A stretch of 64,000 bases of DNA. Source: Wuchereria bancrofti (lineage: Eukaryota > Nematoda > Chromadorea > Rhabditida > Onchocercidae). The position numbers and the translations under genes are program-made. The stretch is from assembly GCA_005281725.1 (NCBI GenBank), contig SSBO01000013.1, positions 1,707,142 to 1,771,141 of the forward strand, given 5' to 3'. This document shows, in pieces, positions 1 to 12,261 of this stretch (position 1 is its first letter; each line of letters opens with the position of its first letter). The notes under the pieces were generated by a model that saw nothing but the letters and a program-made list of their open reading frames with translations, was not told where the DNA came from and ran no database searches.

Positions 1-230
1 GATGAATTTTAAATGTATTCCACATCACTCAGTTTCTTGTTTTGTCTCTCTCTCTTCCATTAGTAAATTATTTAAAAAAATAAATTACTAAAAAGTGAAA
101 TTATTAAAAATTGAAAAAAGAAGTGAAATTACTAAGAAAAATGTTATTTATTTCTGTTAGAATAAATCGGTTGGTTTGTTAATTTTCTTTAATCATAATT
201 TTTTCTTGGTTTTAATCGTAATTTTCTAAA

Positions 231-262
<32 letters not shown>

Positions 263-271
263 TATTTTTTT

Positions 272-304
<33 letters not shown>

Positions 305-944
305 GAGAAATCATATGTTTGAATGGTGGCAATCACACAGTATTTGATTGATCTACTGATTTGAAATTATTGATAGCAATTCTTCGATTTGATTCATTTT
401 TGCCAGATGTTATTCGGTTAGTGTTGTTGTTATCATTTGAAAAACAAGTATCAAAATTTTTTTATAAATGATTGTTAAGATTAATAGCAGTAGTGGTGGT
501 AGTAATAATAGTAGTAGTATCAAAGGATAGAAAATATATTTTAAATTTAAACCATTGAAATGTTTTATATTTAGTATTTAAAATTTGGAAAAAAAAACGA
601 TTTTTAAGCTGACTAATATTACTACATGTAAAGTAAAATAGCAGTATTGTATCATTATTGTTAAGAAAGAATTAAACTATGTTCAAATGTCTAAAGCATA
701 AGTAGATGTTTCAAATTAAAAAAGAATTTTTTTTTTTGCTACTAAAATTAAACAATATAAATACCATTTAATTAGCATCATAGTGTTGTTTTCTCATTAA
801 TAAAGAAAAACTTTTTTCTTTTGCTTTACTTGTTCAATTTTTTTATTCTTTTGCTATTTATTATTCATTTGTCAAATAAAAATGAAATAAAAAAATAATC
901 AGAAATATTTCTTTTTTATGTTGTTTTATTTTCATTAATTTTAG
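1..944. other. AT-rich intron or intergenic DNA with long poly-T tracts
   Basis: No convincing coding exon is visible. The stretch holds two long T homopolymer runs around 230-303 and a short degenerate trinucleotide (AGT/GGT) run near 485-520. Confidence 0.5.
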
Positions 945-1031
945 AGAGCAGAAATTGTAATGCAATTCGGATTCGAGTTATCGATTTCAAAAGTATCGGT
1001 GAAAAGTCGCGAAGGTCGTATTCTTCATTAG
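945..1031 (+). CDS. possible last exon of a gene entering from the left
   Basis: A polypyrimidine tract ending in TTTTAG precedes an open stretch of 28 codons ending in TAG (frame RAEIVMQFGF...REGRILH). The stop falls exactly where a GC-richer stretch gives way to T-rich DNA. An AATAAA lies about 100 bases further on at 1132-1137, as expected for a 3' UTR. A second frame is also open across the same bases and runs to 1089, but its tail is low-complexity T-rich sequence. The rest of the gene would lie to the left of the window and the product cannot be named. The call rests only on composition, splice acceptor and polyadenylation signal. Confidence 0.35.
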   Translation, partial: RAEIVMQFGFELSISKVSVKSREGRILH

Positions 1032-1131
1032 ATAATTTGTTATTGTTTTTGAATCTTATTTTCTATTCTATTTATTTTTTTACTAATTAAATTTTTTTGT
1101 TTATTTTTGTAAATACTAATGCAAGAAGTGC

Positions 1132-1137
1132 AATAAA
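1132..1137 (+). terminator. polyadenylation signal AATAAA
   Basis: A canonical AATAAA about 100 bases after the TAG of the putative last exon. This is a plausible 3' end of the gene that enters from the left. Confidence 0.4.
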
Positions 1138-1624
1138 GTTTTTCGTTTTTTTCTATATAAACTATTGAAGTAGAAGTTTATTCCGTATTTTAAATATATA
1201 TTTTTTTAAATTATTTCTCATTAGCATATTAATTCTACATTTCTAATAATTAATAATCTTTGAATTATTTAGGAATTTTTTTTCATAGAATTCAAACAAT
1301 AATTCTGTAAAATGTTTGTCGAAAAACTACACTGTAAGATTTTTCCTGATAAAAGTAAATTAATTAAAATTTTATTATTTGGTAGTTCATACTTGCAGGT
1401 TAAGTATGCGTAAATTGTTAATTAAATAATCCGATATGTTCATTTCTTAGCATACTGAATAAGAAGATGACAATTACATAGAGATTTAAAATTTTCAATT
1501 TTTTGTGTGGAATGAAACTTTCAAAAACTTTCTTAATACAAAAATTGAATTTCGTTAATTTCATTAAAGTAACACAAACGTGTTTTGTTAATTAAACAAG
1601 TTGATTCGACCAATGTGAAATATA

Positions 1625-2697
1625 ATGTATTCAGTCTTATTTTGCGTCATTTCATTCTTGTGTAAGTTTCATTTTACTTTTTTCTTTTGAAGAATGCATT
1701 CTTAAATCATAGCAAATTTTTTAAGATTGCTGATTAACTTTTTCTAAGTTTAGAGAAAAAGATTCTTTTTTTCTTTAAATTTATGAGATAATATAAATTG
1801 TCATTTAATTTTATCACTTCCGTCGTAAATTTTTAATGATTAAATGTTTTCAAATAATTTGTTTGGAATTTTCTCTTCAACATCAAATTTCGACACTTTA
1901 TATAAATAGCATATTTGCTATGTTTTATTATTGCTAATGCTAATTAATATCATCAATTTTTTTTTAAAGATTGTTTTTCATTTGCTACAACAGAATGGAT
2001 ATCAAATGATCATACAATAGAGCGATCATCATCGGTTTCCGGAGTATTAGTGATGTGTTATGATGATGAGGAAATTTGCATGAAGGAATGTTTTTTCACA
2101 TGTCATCCAACTGATCATTGTAATGATTCATTGTCACCAAAGGTTGCATGTTTTCCTCATTTAAGTTTGTAAGTGTTTTATTTCGAAATTTTTTAAAAAA
2201 GTTTGCTTTTATTTTAAAAAATAGTTATATAGTTAAACTTGAAAATGTTAAGGTAAAAAAGAAAAAATTTTTTCTCTAATATTAATTTTTTATTATGAAT
2301 AAAAAATGAAATAGTAGCTGATAAGCTTGAAAAAGTACTAGGATTAGAATATTATTTTTCTTTTCAAATATTAATTTCTTGCCATATATAAATTGATAAA
2401 AAGAAGGCTTTATAGATTAGAATTTGATTATTATCTATGTAAAATATTGCAATTGTCATATATCTATCAAATTTTCTTTCAATTAGAATATTTTAAACTA
2501 AAGATTTTACATATATTTATAATTAAAATTCTTAATAAAAAAAAGAAAATTTCAGGATAGTATTGCTGACATTTGCATTTATCTTATTTGTTGTATGCTG
2601 TTGCTGTTGTATTTGTATAGTTGGTCCAATTTTATTATGTTACAAAAGTTTACAAAAATGGCAGAGAAAACGAAGGAATAGACGAATGTTTGTTTGA
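1625..2697 (+). CDS. small cysteine-rich single-pass membrane protein, unrecognised
   Basis: Three exons (1625-1661, 1970-2168, 2556-2697) join in phase to give 125 residues. The first exon and the start of the second encode a hydrophobic signal peptide (MYSVLFCVISFLYCFSFA). The middle exon is a short ectodomain with about seven cysteines (CYDDEEICMKECFFTCHP...C...C), suggesting disulfide bonding. The last exon encodes a membrane segment with a run of five cysteines (VVCCCCCICIVGPILLCY), then a short strongly basic tail (KWQRKRRNRRMFV). The predicted topology is type I with a palmitoylatable juxtamembrane region; that is inference. An AATAAA follows at 2797. I do not recognise the family. The layout resembles small Shisa- or CX-type membrane proteins, but no defining motif supports a name. 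Confidence 0.72.
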
Positions 2698-2794
2698 TGC
2701 TTTTTTTTTGCATTTTTTTGCATTATGTTTTTCTTTTTCCTTATTTCTCTCATATTTAAATGATTATGATTAACAAGATTATTTAGTTATTAGT

Positions 2795-2995
2795 ATAATA
2801 AATACTAGATATTAGTACACAAGAGATTGTATCAGAAGCATTCTGTTTATAACTGATTTATAAAACTAGTTATTAATTTAATGAATACCTAGATACTAGT
2901 ATAGAGTAGATCGTAGCAGTAAGTATTCTATTTATAACTAATTTTTAAAAGTAATTATCAGTTTAATGAATAGAGTAGGTTGTATCAAAAGTTGC
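2795..2995. repeat. imperfect tandem repeat, unit about 100 bases
   Basis: Two adjacent copies share the order TAGTA..., GAG(A/T)(A/T)G(A/T)..GTA(T/G)CAG, ATTCT(G/A)TTTATAACT(G/A)AT and ATTAATTTAATGAATA or a close variant. A third partial copy (GAATAGAGTAGGTTGTATCA) follows. It sits in the 3' flank of the small membrane-protein gene. Confidence 0.6.
2797..2802 (+). terminator. polyadenylation signal AATAAA
   Basis: AATAAA 100 bases downstream of the TGA of the small membrane-protein gene. Confidence 0.5.
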
Positions 2996-2999
2996 ACAT

Positions 3000-4592
3000 A
3001 TGATAATTGATTATATCTCATTTCTTTATTTGTTTATTTGACATATGAATAATTTTTTATGTGATATATGAACTCTTCTTATACTGAGATTTTAGTTAAA
3101 AGATTGGTGAAGAGTTGTTAAATATACCATACATTATTTCTAAATTTCATTTATTTGTCTTTGCTTTCTGTTACATTTAACTATTGATTTAAAAAAAAAA
3201 AAAAACAAATGAAATTTTGGAAGGAATTATTTATATACGATACCTAATTACATTTTTGTTGAAATCTATTGGTTTCACCGTTGATATTTTACAAATTATT
3301 TAGACATGCCATCATGACTATTTTATGATCATATCATTATATTTTAACTGAATATTTTCTTTTTATCTTAGTAATCATATTCATTTGTCCAAAAGAATTA
3401 CTAGTATAAAATAACATTTTTCAATTTTGTTTACTCTCAAATTAATTTATAACTTCTACACAGTACCACAAAATGGTGCAAATATTTCTTCACAAATATT
3501 TTTATCGCAAATATATATTTTTTATAAATCTTTATCGATCATAAAATAAGGCAAACATTTACCTAGCAACAGCAAAGTTCGGAAAAATTACAGGTAGAAT
3601 ATATTAGTATGTTTTACTTCTGCTTGAACGTTGTTACAATTTCTTATCACTTTTTTTCCCCTTGAAAATTTAGTGGACTGATTTTAGAACTAATTTTGTG
3701 AAAACTAAAATAATAGACCACACACATCCACTTCCATTGATATTTCCTATTTCTAATTAAAAGTTAAATTTCACGTAAAATTGATGCCAAAAAGAACAAA
3801 TATTTTATAACGTATTTAATATAAACATTCAAAAAAAACTAAATAAATAAATACGAATTAAAAAAAGAAATGTTATGATTTGTTTAATCTTTGAAAACTT
3901 TGCTGCGTAATAAAACCCGATCGATTATTGGAGAATTTCGAACAATGACATCCATTATGTTACATAATATGAGCTTCTATTTGGACATTTTCATGTTAAA
4001 AAATGTTTAGGGAATTTTGAAATTAATTTTAAAGCATTTAAAATTGAGAAATTCTACCAAAAACTAAATAAGGAATTATTTCCTTCTTTGAAGATCAATT
4101 CTTTCATTAATTTAATCATAAGGGTATAAAAATTTTTATGTATCATTTCTAATTTGAATGCAAGATTTGACATAGTACAAACACTGGAATGAGGTAAACA
4201 TGATAACATTTTTGGTCACAAATATCTTATCACAAAAAATTCGTATGTAGGAGATTAATTAACACTAGGAAAATTTTAACAACTACTAGGATAAATATGA
4301 TCCTAGTAGAACTATTAAATGATATTTTTCATACAATTATTCCAATTGAAACATATTGGTCTGATTAAAACAGAAAAGATCAGCAGTCACAGGAATAGAT
4401 TTGTTAGCTAGAAGTGATAGCGATGATAAAAGCATATTTAAGCATACTGACGACTTTTCTACTGAACTTGAAATTACTACCTTCACTGATGACTGAATAA
4501 GAAGCCAATAAAAGATATAATTCGTTAATGATACACTTTAATTTCATCATTTATCATGCAGCCCATATAAAAGAAAAAAGAAATATTTCTTG
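3000..4592. other. intergenic, no gene seen
   Basis: AT-rich DNA between two convergent genes. No exon with acceptable splice sites and composition was found on either strand. Confidence 0.5.
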
Positions 4593-7075
4593 TTATTCAG
4601 ATTCTTTTTTATCTTTACGATAGTTTCGATATTCTGGTTTTAACTCCCACATTGATTTATGTGGTGGCATTGTATTGTACACAGCAATTTCTGTTAATAT
4701 TTCTTTAACAAATCCCTGAAAATACAAATTAGAATTATTTTGCAATCGATGTTTGGAATAAAAATAATACGAAACTGTTTTACGGTAATTTACTTCTAGT
4801 AAATAAAATATCAAAACGGATAAAATTATTGCAAAAAAATAAAGCTAAAATAAGAAATTATAAAAACTAAGAGTGGAAGATAAAGTTCCTGAATTTCTAT
4901 TCCTTCTCTTCCTCAGTCCGGAACACGGACTCAGGAATAGAAGTCAGACGAAAGAATTAGAGTATTGTATATGTGAGATAAAATGAATGGGTTTCTTTTT
5001 TTTTAATAACTTTAAAAAATGTTTATTGAAATTATGAATGAAATGACCGGAGGTTGACTGGTAAGTTTCTGCAAGTCAACCAATCGATAGTATTGATGTT
5101 TTTCAAAAGCATGAAATATTGCTTGTCGAACAACATCCTTATCGGCACGAACAGTTTTTGCTCCTTCTTTCTTCTGCTTCTCTCTAGCTAACTGAAACAA
5201 AACAAAATTAGAATTACTTCACAGTAAAATATTGCAAGTTTATGCCGGAATATTAAACCAAGCTTTGAATTTTATGGAAAAAAAGGTTTTTACAGCAAAG
5301 AAAATTATAGTAATTTGAAAAAATTTTCAAAAGCAAACCATTTCTGCATGAACAGCAATAGGCTTAAATTTCACTTCAGCTTTTTCCATTTGTTTCACAT
5401 GTCGTTTTGGTTGACTGCTTTTCTCTATCTGTTTTCTGTAAATTTCTATATTAAGCGAAAATAATGGTTCCATGGGCTAAGCATATTTTTATGAGTTATT
5501 GTTCCATTATTTTTAAAGCAGTTTCTCTTTTAAAAGACCTTTAATATATGAAAAGACGATATTCCAAAAAAAAGCATCCGGAAATCAAATGTGAAGTGAA
5601 ACTCAACATTTTGGATAATAACATTTGTTAGATAACTCATATATCATATTTTGACATTAGTTGATAGTACTAATGACAAAACATGGACAGATTATTTCTA
5701 TAAACAAAATTCTCTTAACAAATGATTTACAAAATTTACATTTTCATTCGCATATAATCATCTGTTTGAGGAGGTCTGCAGTCAGCTCTTTTCACAACTC
5801 TCCCTTCAATGCTTAAGCGGCCTGAGCAAATGTCAGCGTCTTCATTTAAGCCACTTTTATCTGAATAATTTAACAGTCAATATGAGTAAACATGAAATCG
5901 CTCAAAAAGATCATAATTGAATCAAAAAAAAAAAGCTAAAATTATTACGAATACAAACCTTCGCAGAGTACAGCTAGTGACTGATTCCTAATATCGCCGA
6001 TAACAAAACTATGTTCATTTGGTATTGTGAAACTTGTTTGTTTACTTTTTGTGGGACCAATTCGATTATTACGTGATGTTGATGGATTGCTCCCAGAAAG
6101 TGAGTTCAAAAATGAATCCGATGATGATTCCTCATTGTCGTAACCTAAATAAATCTTAAACAAATTCAACTCAGTGATACATGAAATAAAGAAAAAATTC
6201 TTGATTATATTACAGACATTCTGATTTAGTATTACATTTTAGAAAGTTAAAATACTAAAAGGAGCATCATAAAATGATGAAAAAAAAAATCAATAACTAA
6301 ATAAATTATCAAAACCTGATGAATTCTTTTCAAGCAAATTTGGATTGCTTTTAAATATCAAATCGGTTTTTCCATTTGCTGCTGTGATAACCAATCGTCC
6401 AACATCGTAGCCGACATTCTTCTCCCATATCTCGGACAAATATCTCGGTACCTAGAAATCCATATGTGATTTGTAAATAAATAAATAATATAATACTAAT
6501 TAAAATCTTATATCAAATTTGTAACTGAAAGTATAATTTAATGACAAAATTCAAATATTAAGACTTGAAGCACTGCAGTATTTTAAGCTTTAATACGTCT
6601 TCAAAAAAAAAAATATGTATAAAAACAAAGTACATAAAAAAAGACAAAGATGTAAATGACAACTTGATATGAAAAAAAAATAGCGCAATATCATTGAGGA
6701 ATGATAAAATAAAAAACTGATAAAAAAACGGAAACCACAAATGTCCAGAAATAAAGATAACGACTGAAGCATATAAATTCACTTCGAATAAGCCTATTCC
6801 ATTTCATGCAGAAATGGTCGTACGACCGGATAAAACTAGCTATCAATTATTTCTTTCTAATCAAACTGTCATCAATTAAAACTGTTGGACTGTCATCAAT
6901 TAATCATTCACACACAACTATAATTAAACAATTCAGACTTCAACAACAGAATAAATATCATCGATAGGCATTTCTAGTGAAGACAATTGAAGCTTACCTT
7001 CACAAGCCATACTCCTCGCTTTGCACAATCAGTGTCAACGTGATCACTAAATTTTCGCTTACCATTAGAATTCAT
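4593..7075 (-). CDS. GTF2F2: TFIIF beta subunit (RAP30), general transcription factor IIF
   Basis: RAP30 is the small subunit of TFIIF, which binds RNA polymerase II and helps build the preinitiation complex. Seven exons (7075-6998, 6451-6316, 6144-5959, 5860-5740, 5435-5339, 5191-5048, 4715-4593) join in phase to 294 residues; human RAP30 has 249. The N-terminal dimerisation part shows GVWLVKVPRYLSEIWEKN. The middle has LSIEGRVVKRADCRPP...DDYMRMK, close to the family pattern. The C-terminal winged helix shows RADKDVVRQAIFHAFEKHQYYRLVDL, and the end has VKEILTEIAVYN and MWELKPEYRNYR, a family signature. Exon 3 adds a Ser/Asn-rich stretch absent from the human protein. The donor after exon 6 (CCG|GTCATT) is weak but keeps frame and homology. 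The ATG lies 4 bases after a TTTTATTTTAG acceptor, suggesting trans-splicing. Confidence 0.95.
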
Positions 7076-7078
7076 TCC

Positions 7079-7095
7079 ACTAAAATAAAAAATAA
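7079..7095 (-). promoter_or_regulatory. putative spliced-leader trans-splice acceptor of GTF2F2
   Basis: On the minus strand a T-rich tract ends in TTTTAG four bases before the ATG, with no upstream coding exon in frame. This is the normal look of a nematode trans-splice site. Confidence 0.55.
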
Positions 7096-8425
7096 TTTTA
7101 AGAAATAAAACTCTCTACGCGTTAAACAAATTTTTAATGCGTACTTTTCTTTAGAAAACGCTTGACCATGACCTAACAAGTGACCTTAACAAACATAACC
7201 ACAGATACAACATGCTCGTATCAAGGACCTAGCAGAAGCATCAAAACAATTAAATTTCATTTTATTGAAAAGTGTATACTATCTTTTCCTAAGCTCTAAT
7301 TACTAGCATTAATAACAGTTTGCAGAATCAGAATTCTACAATAGCGGATAATAATTATAGCGTAAAATATTACAAGGATTACTACCAAATTGAAAAATTA
7401 CACTTTTGCTGATTTTTTTTTTTAAACATTAGAACAAAAACTAATTTGAAAAATTAAAGAAAACATAATAAACGAGAATAACATAATCAATTCACATTAG
7501 ACTTGAGAATTTAAAAGAAAAGTATGGCCTAGAAAATATCTATCTAATATCTAATCACAGCAAATGCTTAAGCTTCATAGAATTACAGCACACTGAATGA
7601 AGCAAACAGTGAAGCTCAATTCCTGCAAAAAATACAATTTGAGATCACCAAGAATACTAAGATAATACAATTTTCATGCAAATAAGAACATAAAATATAA
7701 ATTTAGTATCCTATTTATTTTACTACACAAGAAAAACATAAGTTTGATTTAAAGCATTGTTCCAAATTTTAGACTTTCTTAGAGTTATTTAAAAATTACC
7801 AAAAAATTGAGGACATAGTTCAAAGAATTATGACGAATCACGAAACGAAAGCGTGAGAGTAACTGACGAATATATACAGACTAAAATAATACTACTGCAG
7901 CATTCTATGCAATCTTCAAAATTTACAGTTTTCATCAGAAAGCACACAGACAATAAATAATAGAAGAAAATTAGAAACATAATTGTCCACATCTGCCTTC
8001 TTGGCCTTTCACTTATATTTGCAAAGGTGATGCAAATCTAAGCATACCTTATTTCTGAAATGTAAGTCAATTATACATGGGGACACCGTTACTTGTATAA
8101 TTCAGCGTTATTAATATTTACAATGGTGGATGTGCACAATAAAAAATAAGAGACAAATAAGAAAAATATATATGTAGTAAATCTGCACGAAATTCATCCT
8201 TTACAAAATCATCATATGAAGAAATAATTATATGTGTCATATTTTAAAACACTTATAATTCCTTTCTATAACTTAATTTTATGAAGATAAATTTATTTGG
8301 AAAAGAAAGGAAACGAAATGAATATTCTTAGTGCAAGCTTAAGTTGAGTTCATAAAAATCGAAAATTATTACATAAAATTAAACAACGATTTGAACTAAG
8401 TATGGAAATCAGTTAACGTTAACGT
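7096..8425. other. gap between UBAC2 and GTF2F2, no gene seen
   Basis: About 1.3 kb of AT-rich DNA between two same-strand genes. A minus-strand AATAAA (TTTATT on the plus strand) at 8292-8297 is a likely 3' end signal for UBAC2. The rest shows nothing codable. Confidence 0.5.
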
Positions 8426-11330
8426 TCAACGTCTATTATGCAATAATAGATTAGCCGCTTCAGAAGCATCATTACCGCATCGCTGTAAAGCCTCTCTGAC
8501 ATCTTCCCGAGATCCAAGACCCATATCCACAAGTTGACGCACTTGGTCTTCGTTAGATAGTGCACCATCTAAATGTTCCAGGAATAAACAAGCTATTTAT
8601 TTTTTTCTTACAAGAACCTAAACATGCATTTGTTGACATACTATCAATAAGTTATGAAAATCCTGGGATCAAGAAAAACAAAAGTTTTTACATATACCAT
8701 CTCTTAGTATTAATAGAATGCTCAAAAAATATTAGAAAAAAGAGTTGAAAAAGTACCACCGGATGCCCTGCCCAATAATCGACTCAAGAAATGAAGCTGA
8801 CTGTCACTAGGATGAGCCTGAAACAATTGCCTGATGTATTACAATTTTAGTAATAAAAAATAAAATTGGAATTTCCGTTCCAAATTCACTGCTCAAATAA
8901 AGCATTTTGAAATAGTCCAAACGAAAGTGAAAATTAAATCATAGTTCTATAAATCGACTACACAGTAAGATAATTCAGTCATAAATATAGTCAACATAGG
9001 TTCTGTTTGAAGATAAGTAATACTACAGCGATTATTCTATTAACAAAATTTTTTAAAGTACCTAATTGATCTACATGCTAGTCAATTTCACTAACACCAA
9101 ATCATGCTTACTCCAGGTGCAATTGTAGAAAAGGTGAAGAAGAGTATCGAATCTTTAAATTTATTGTGAATAAAACAACAATATTACAAACCATCTATTT
9201 CAGATAGAACTTATAGAAATTACAAAATGTATCTTACTCGTTCACTGCTATAAACACGTTGCATTTGTCCAAACATTAATCTCCTTTCGTAATTATCTAG
9301 AATATCTATCCTTTGTCTCTCAATCGTTGCTGCTACCGGTAAAACACTTCCCTGCAAAAATCTATTCATAAAGTTTAAAAGAGTTTTACGCATAATCTAA
9401 CTGGCAAACTTGTATTAAATTTTTTTTTGCGAATTTTTTTTCTCAAAATTTGATAAAATAACCTCTCTTCCAAATTCACCACATTCTGCAAATTTCTGAA
9501 ACAGCCAACCAATTGGGTTTGAAGTGGAACGAAACAGCCGAACAAGGGAACTGGGCAAGAAATTAAATTTTGTAGAAAGTTCTGGATACAAAAAGACGCT
9601 TAAGGCACCAGCTGTACATGCAATCACTACCGGCTTCGATAATGTAAACAACTGAAAGAATTAGGTGGATTTATTACATTATGATAAAACTTTAAAGGTT
9701 TTTATAATTTCTTTAATCATTAAGTTAGATAATAAAAACAGCAAGAAAGTTGGAGTAAAAATTGTATTACAATAATGTTTTAGCTTAAATCAACTTTTCC
9801 TGGTTAATGAACAGCCATAAATAATATTACACGTAGTTTCCTGAAGACTTTAAAATGAGTATTTTAGAAATTATCTTTCTCGAAATTATATCTTTCAGCA
9901 TACTGAATAAAAGCGACAATTAATTATTGGCATCTTCTATTTATTCATATCATATTATAAAGGTATTGTTAATACCTTTGTCATATGATATATAATCATG
10001 TTTGAGCAGAATAAACTGATATGAAAAAATTACCAAAATTTGTTTCCTTCTTATGAAATTTTCAGCAAAAGCAATTGAAAATTTTTACTTATTGTATTTT
10101 CATTTTAATTAAAATTAGCAATAGAAAAGAACCTGAATAAATATAATGAATGGAAAGCTATGCGCTGATAATGATAAGCCAAGTATACTGGCATATGGAA
10201 CTAGTGGTATCTCTTTCACATATGTTAGATACAGTGCAGTGAGCAAATCATACGGTCCAATAACAAAATACATAGTTGATGGGATATAATCATAAAACCG
10301 TGAGAGAACAAAATAAATAATTATTTCCATTGCAGTTGCATGAAGAAAATTGAATAAAATGAAGTTCTATAAGTAAATATATCTCTTATAATTAATGATA
10401 TATCGAATTATACTAAGATTTCAGCATAGTAATTAAGCTTTACTTCATTAAGCTTTAGTAGTGGTGGAAGCATTCGATAATGAGAATTAAATAAACTTTA
10501 TCAAAATGATCTAACTAAAAACTAGTTTTATTCCATAGCAAACTTTTATAATCATAAACCGTCACTGGAATACCGTTGCATAACTAATGCAAATAAAATG
10601 CATTTCTAATTTTTGATAATTAGATATGCAATGTCGTAGTTTGATAAGTTACCATGAATTTGGAGGAACCAAAGCGACGTTCCACTAATCGACCATAATA
10701 TAACAAGATTAATCCACTAACAAGTGACGAAGGATTTTGAAAAATAAATTTTGATGGAATTATTTGCAAAACCTAAAAAGTGCCTTGAATTATTATCAGC
10801 GAGTTAGTTATCACCTGTAAAAATCAACTTTACTAATGAATTAATTACAATTAGTTACAACGGATAGTGCATAACATATCCTTAATGAGCATAAATCAAA
10901 CATGCATATTTCTTAAAGTACTTACTCCTTTAATGGAAATGATATTTCCCAATGATGGTGCAATCCAAGAATCAAAATCATTAATACTTAAGTACATGCA
11001 GACGACAGAATTGAACAGCGTGATCAATAACCTGAATTTATGTAAATTTCTACAAACAGCTCATTTTTTTGTTAAATAAATATTCCAACCTATAACATTC
11101 TTAACAAATCGCCTATTTTTCTTCAGTCATCACAAACAGTAGAGCGTTTTTAATCAAACCAAATCAATAGCTCTTACAATGAAAAGTTAATTTCAATTTT
11201 AAAAAGGTCGAAAAGAAAAATCCCAACAAAATTAAAAATGAAAAAGTTATTACCAAGCTTTTGTAATTGGTGCATGTCTGAACAAATCTTGATTTTGCAT
11301 TTGATACTGTCCTCTTCTTGCACGAAACAT
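8426..11330 (-). CDS. UBAC2: UBAC2-like ER membrane protein, rhomboid-like fold plus C-terminal UBA domain
   Basis: UBAC2 is a catalytically inactive rhomboid-like protein of the ER membrane that works with gp78 and UBXD8 in ER-associated degradation and lipid-droplet control. Eight exons (11330-11254, 11031-10926, 10772-10653, 10366-10133, 9651-9463, 9351-9238, 8817-8757, 8568-8426) give 347 residues, against 344 in human. Hydrophobic helices occupy about residues 25-230, including GRLVERRFGSSKFM and the polytopic exon 10366-10133. The conserved cytosolic segment IERQRIDILDNYERRLMFGQMQ follows. The last exon is a UBA domain: NEDQVRQLVDMGLGSREDVREAL with the Met-Gly-Leu loop and EAANLLLHN. 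The start codon is two bases behind a TTTTAG acceptor. A rhomboid catalytic GxSx motif is not evident, as expected for this family. Confidence 0.93.
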
Positions 11331-11345
11331 ATCTAAAATTATAAC
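11331..11345 (-). promoter_or_regulatory. putative spliced-leader trans-splice acceptor of UBAC2
   Basis: On the minus strand AATTTTAG ends two bases before the UBAC2 ATG. There is no room for a coding exon upstream in frame. Confidence 0.5.
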
Positions 11346-12261
11346 ATTCATTAATAATTGATAATAAGTATTCTTCTTAATAAGTTTACGATATCTTATG
11401 ATGAAAGGAAGGATGAAATTAGAAAAAGAAAATGAAAAATTGAAAAACTAAACTTAGCTATGTGCAATTAGCTATTCAAATACATTTGAAAAACAAATTA
11501 GTGCATAGCTATCAAATTATATTTTAAAAATCTTTTGCCATAATCATAAATCATCTAATTTCCTTTCTTTATCATATAATGTAAAAATTTAATTTTTGTC
11601 ACTGATAGGAAAATATTTTACAAAACATTATTTTTGTTTATAAACCACTATGTTATTTAAATGTATTTGAAAGTTTAATTTAATTTTTAAAGTTCAATCT
11701 AATTTTTAACAATATCAATATATTTACCAAAATTCTCGTAGTTTAGTTTCGAAACTTTAGCAAAATTGCTAGCAAAAAACTTTAGCAAAATTGCTATGTA
11801 CCTCCCATTCCCATAAAATGCTTAATTGCTAAATTACTGAAATATTAGCATCATGAACTTGGAATTAGAAAATGAGATGGATTTTCATCGTGATACTCAG
11901 CAAAGAAATGTAAACCATACAAGACGTAGCATATAAATGTTAGTGTAAATTGGAAATGTTTTGTTAGTGATAGTGGTGGTGGTAGTGGTCGGTGGTGGGC
12001 TGAATTGAAGGTGAGTGGAGGGTGGGGGAGGTGGGGTTGGTGATGTAAGTGAGAAACTGAGAACAGTAGAGAGAAGGGATTGATAATAAGATTAGAAAAT
12101 ATGATGTAATGTTGTGATATGATGTGTTTTCTTTTTTTTTTTTTTTGAATTTTTTGAAATTTTCTGACAAATTTAGATTAAAATTGAACTATCTTACTGC
12201 TATTAATTTTTTTGGAAGAAAGAGAGGGAGAGGGAGAAAGAAAGGGAAACAACAAAGAGGA
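11331..12261. promoter_or_regulatory. shared upstream region of two divergent genes, with G-rich island
   Basis: UBAC2 leaves on the minus strand and the zinc-finger gene on the plus strand, so this 0.93 kb probably holds both promoters. Most is AT-rich. Positions about 11965-12050 are strikingly G-rich on the plus strand (GGTGGTGG, GGAGGGTGGGGGAGGTGGGG), then A/T again. An acceptor-like ACAAATTTAG near 12175 could be a trans-splice site for the plus-strand gene. Confidence 0.45.

Noticed and set aside
4885..4940. Inverted repeat around GGAACACGGACT
   Set aside because: The arms carry a mismatch and are only about 12 bases long in a TFIIF intron; too weak to report as a feature.
12124..12261. 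Longer N terminus for the ZnF-UBP gene from an upstream ATG
   Set aside because: The added residues come from a poly-T tract and a purine run and contain an acceptor-like TTTAG; they look like 5' flank.
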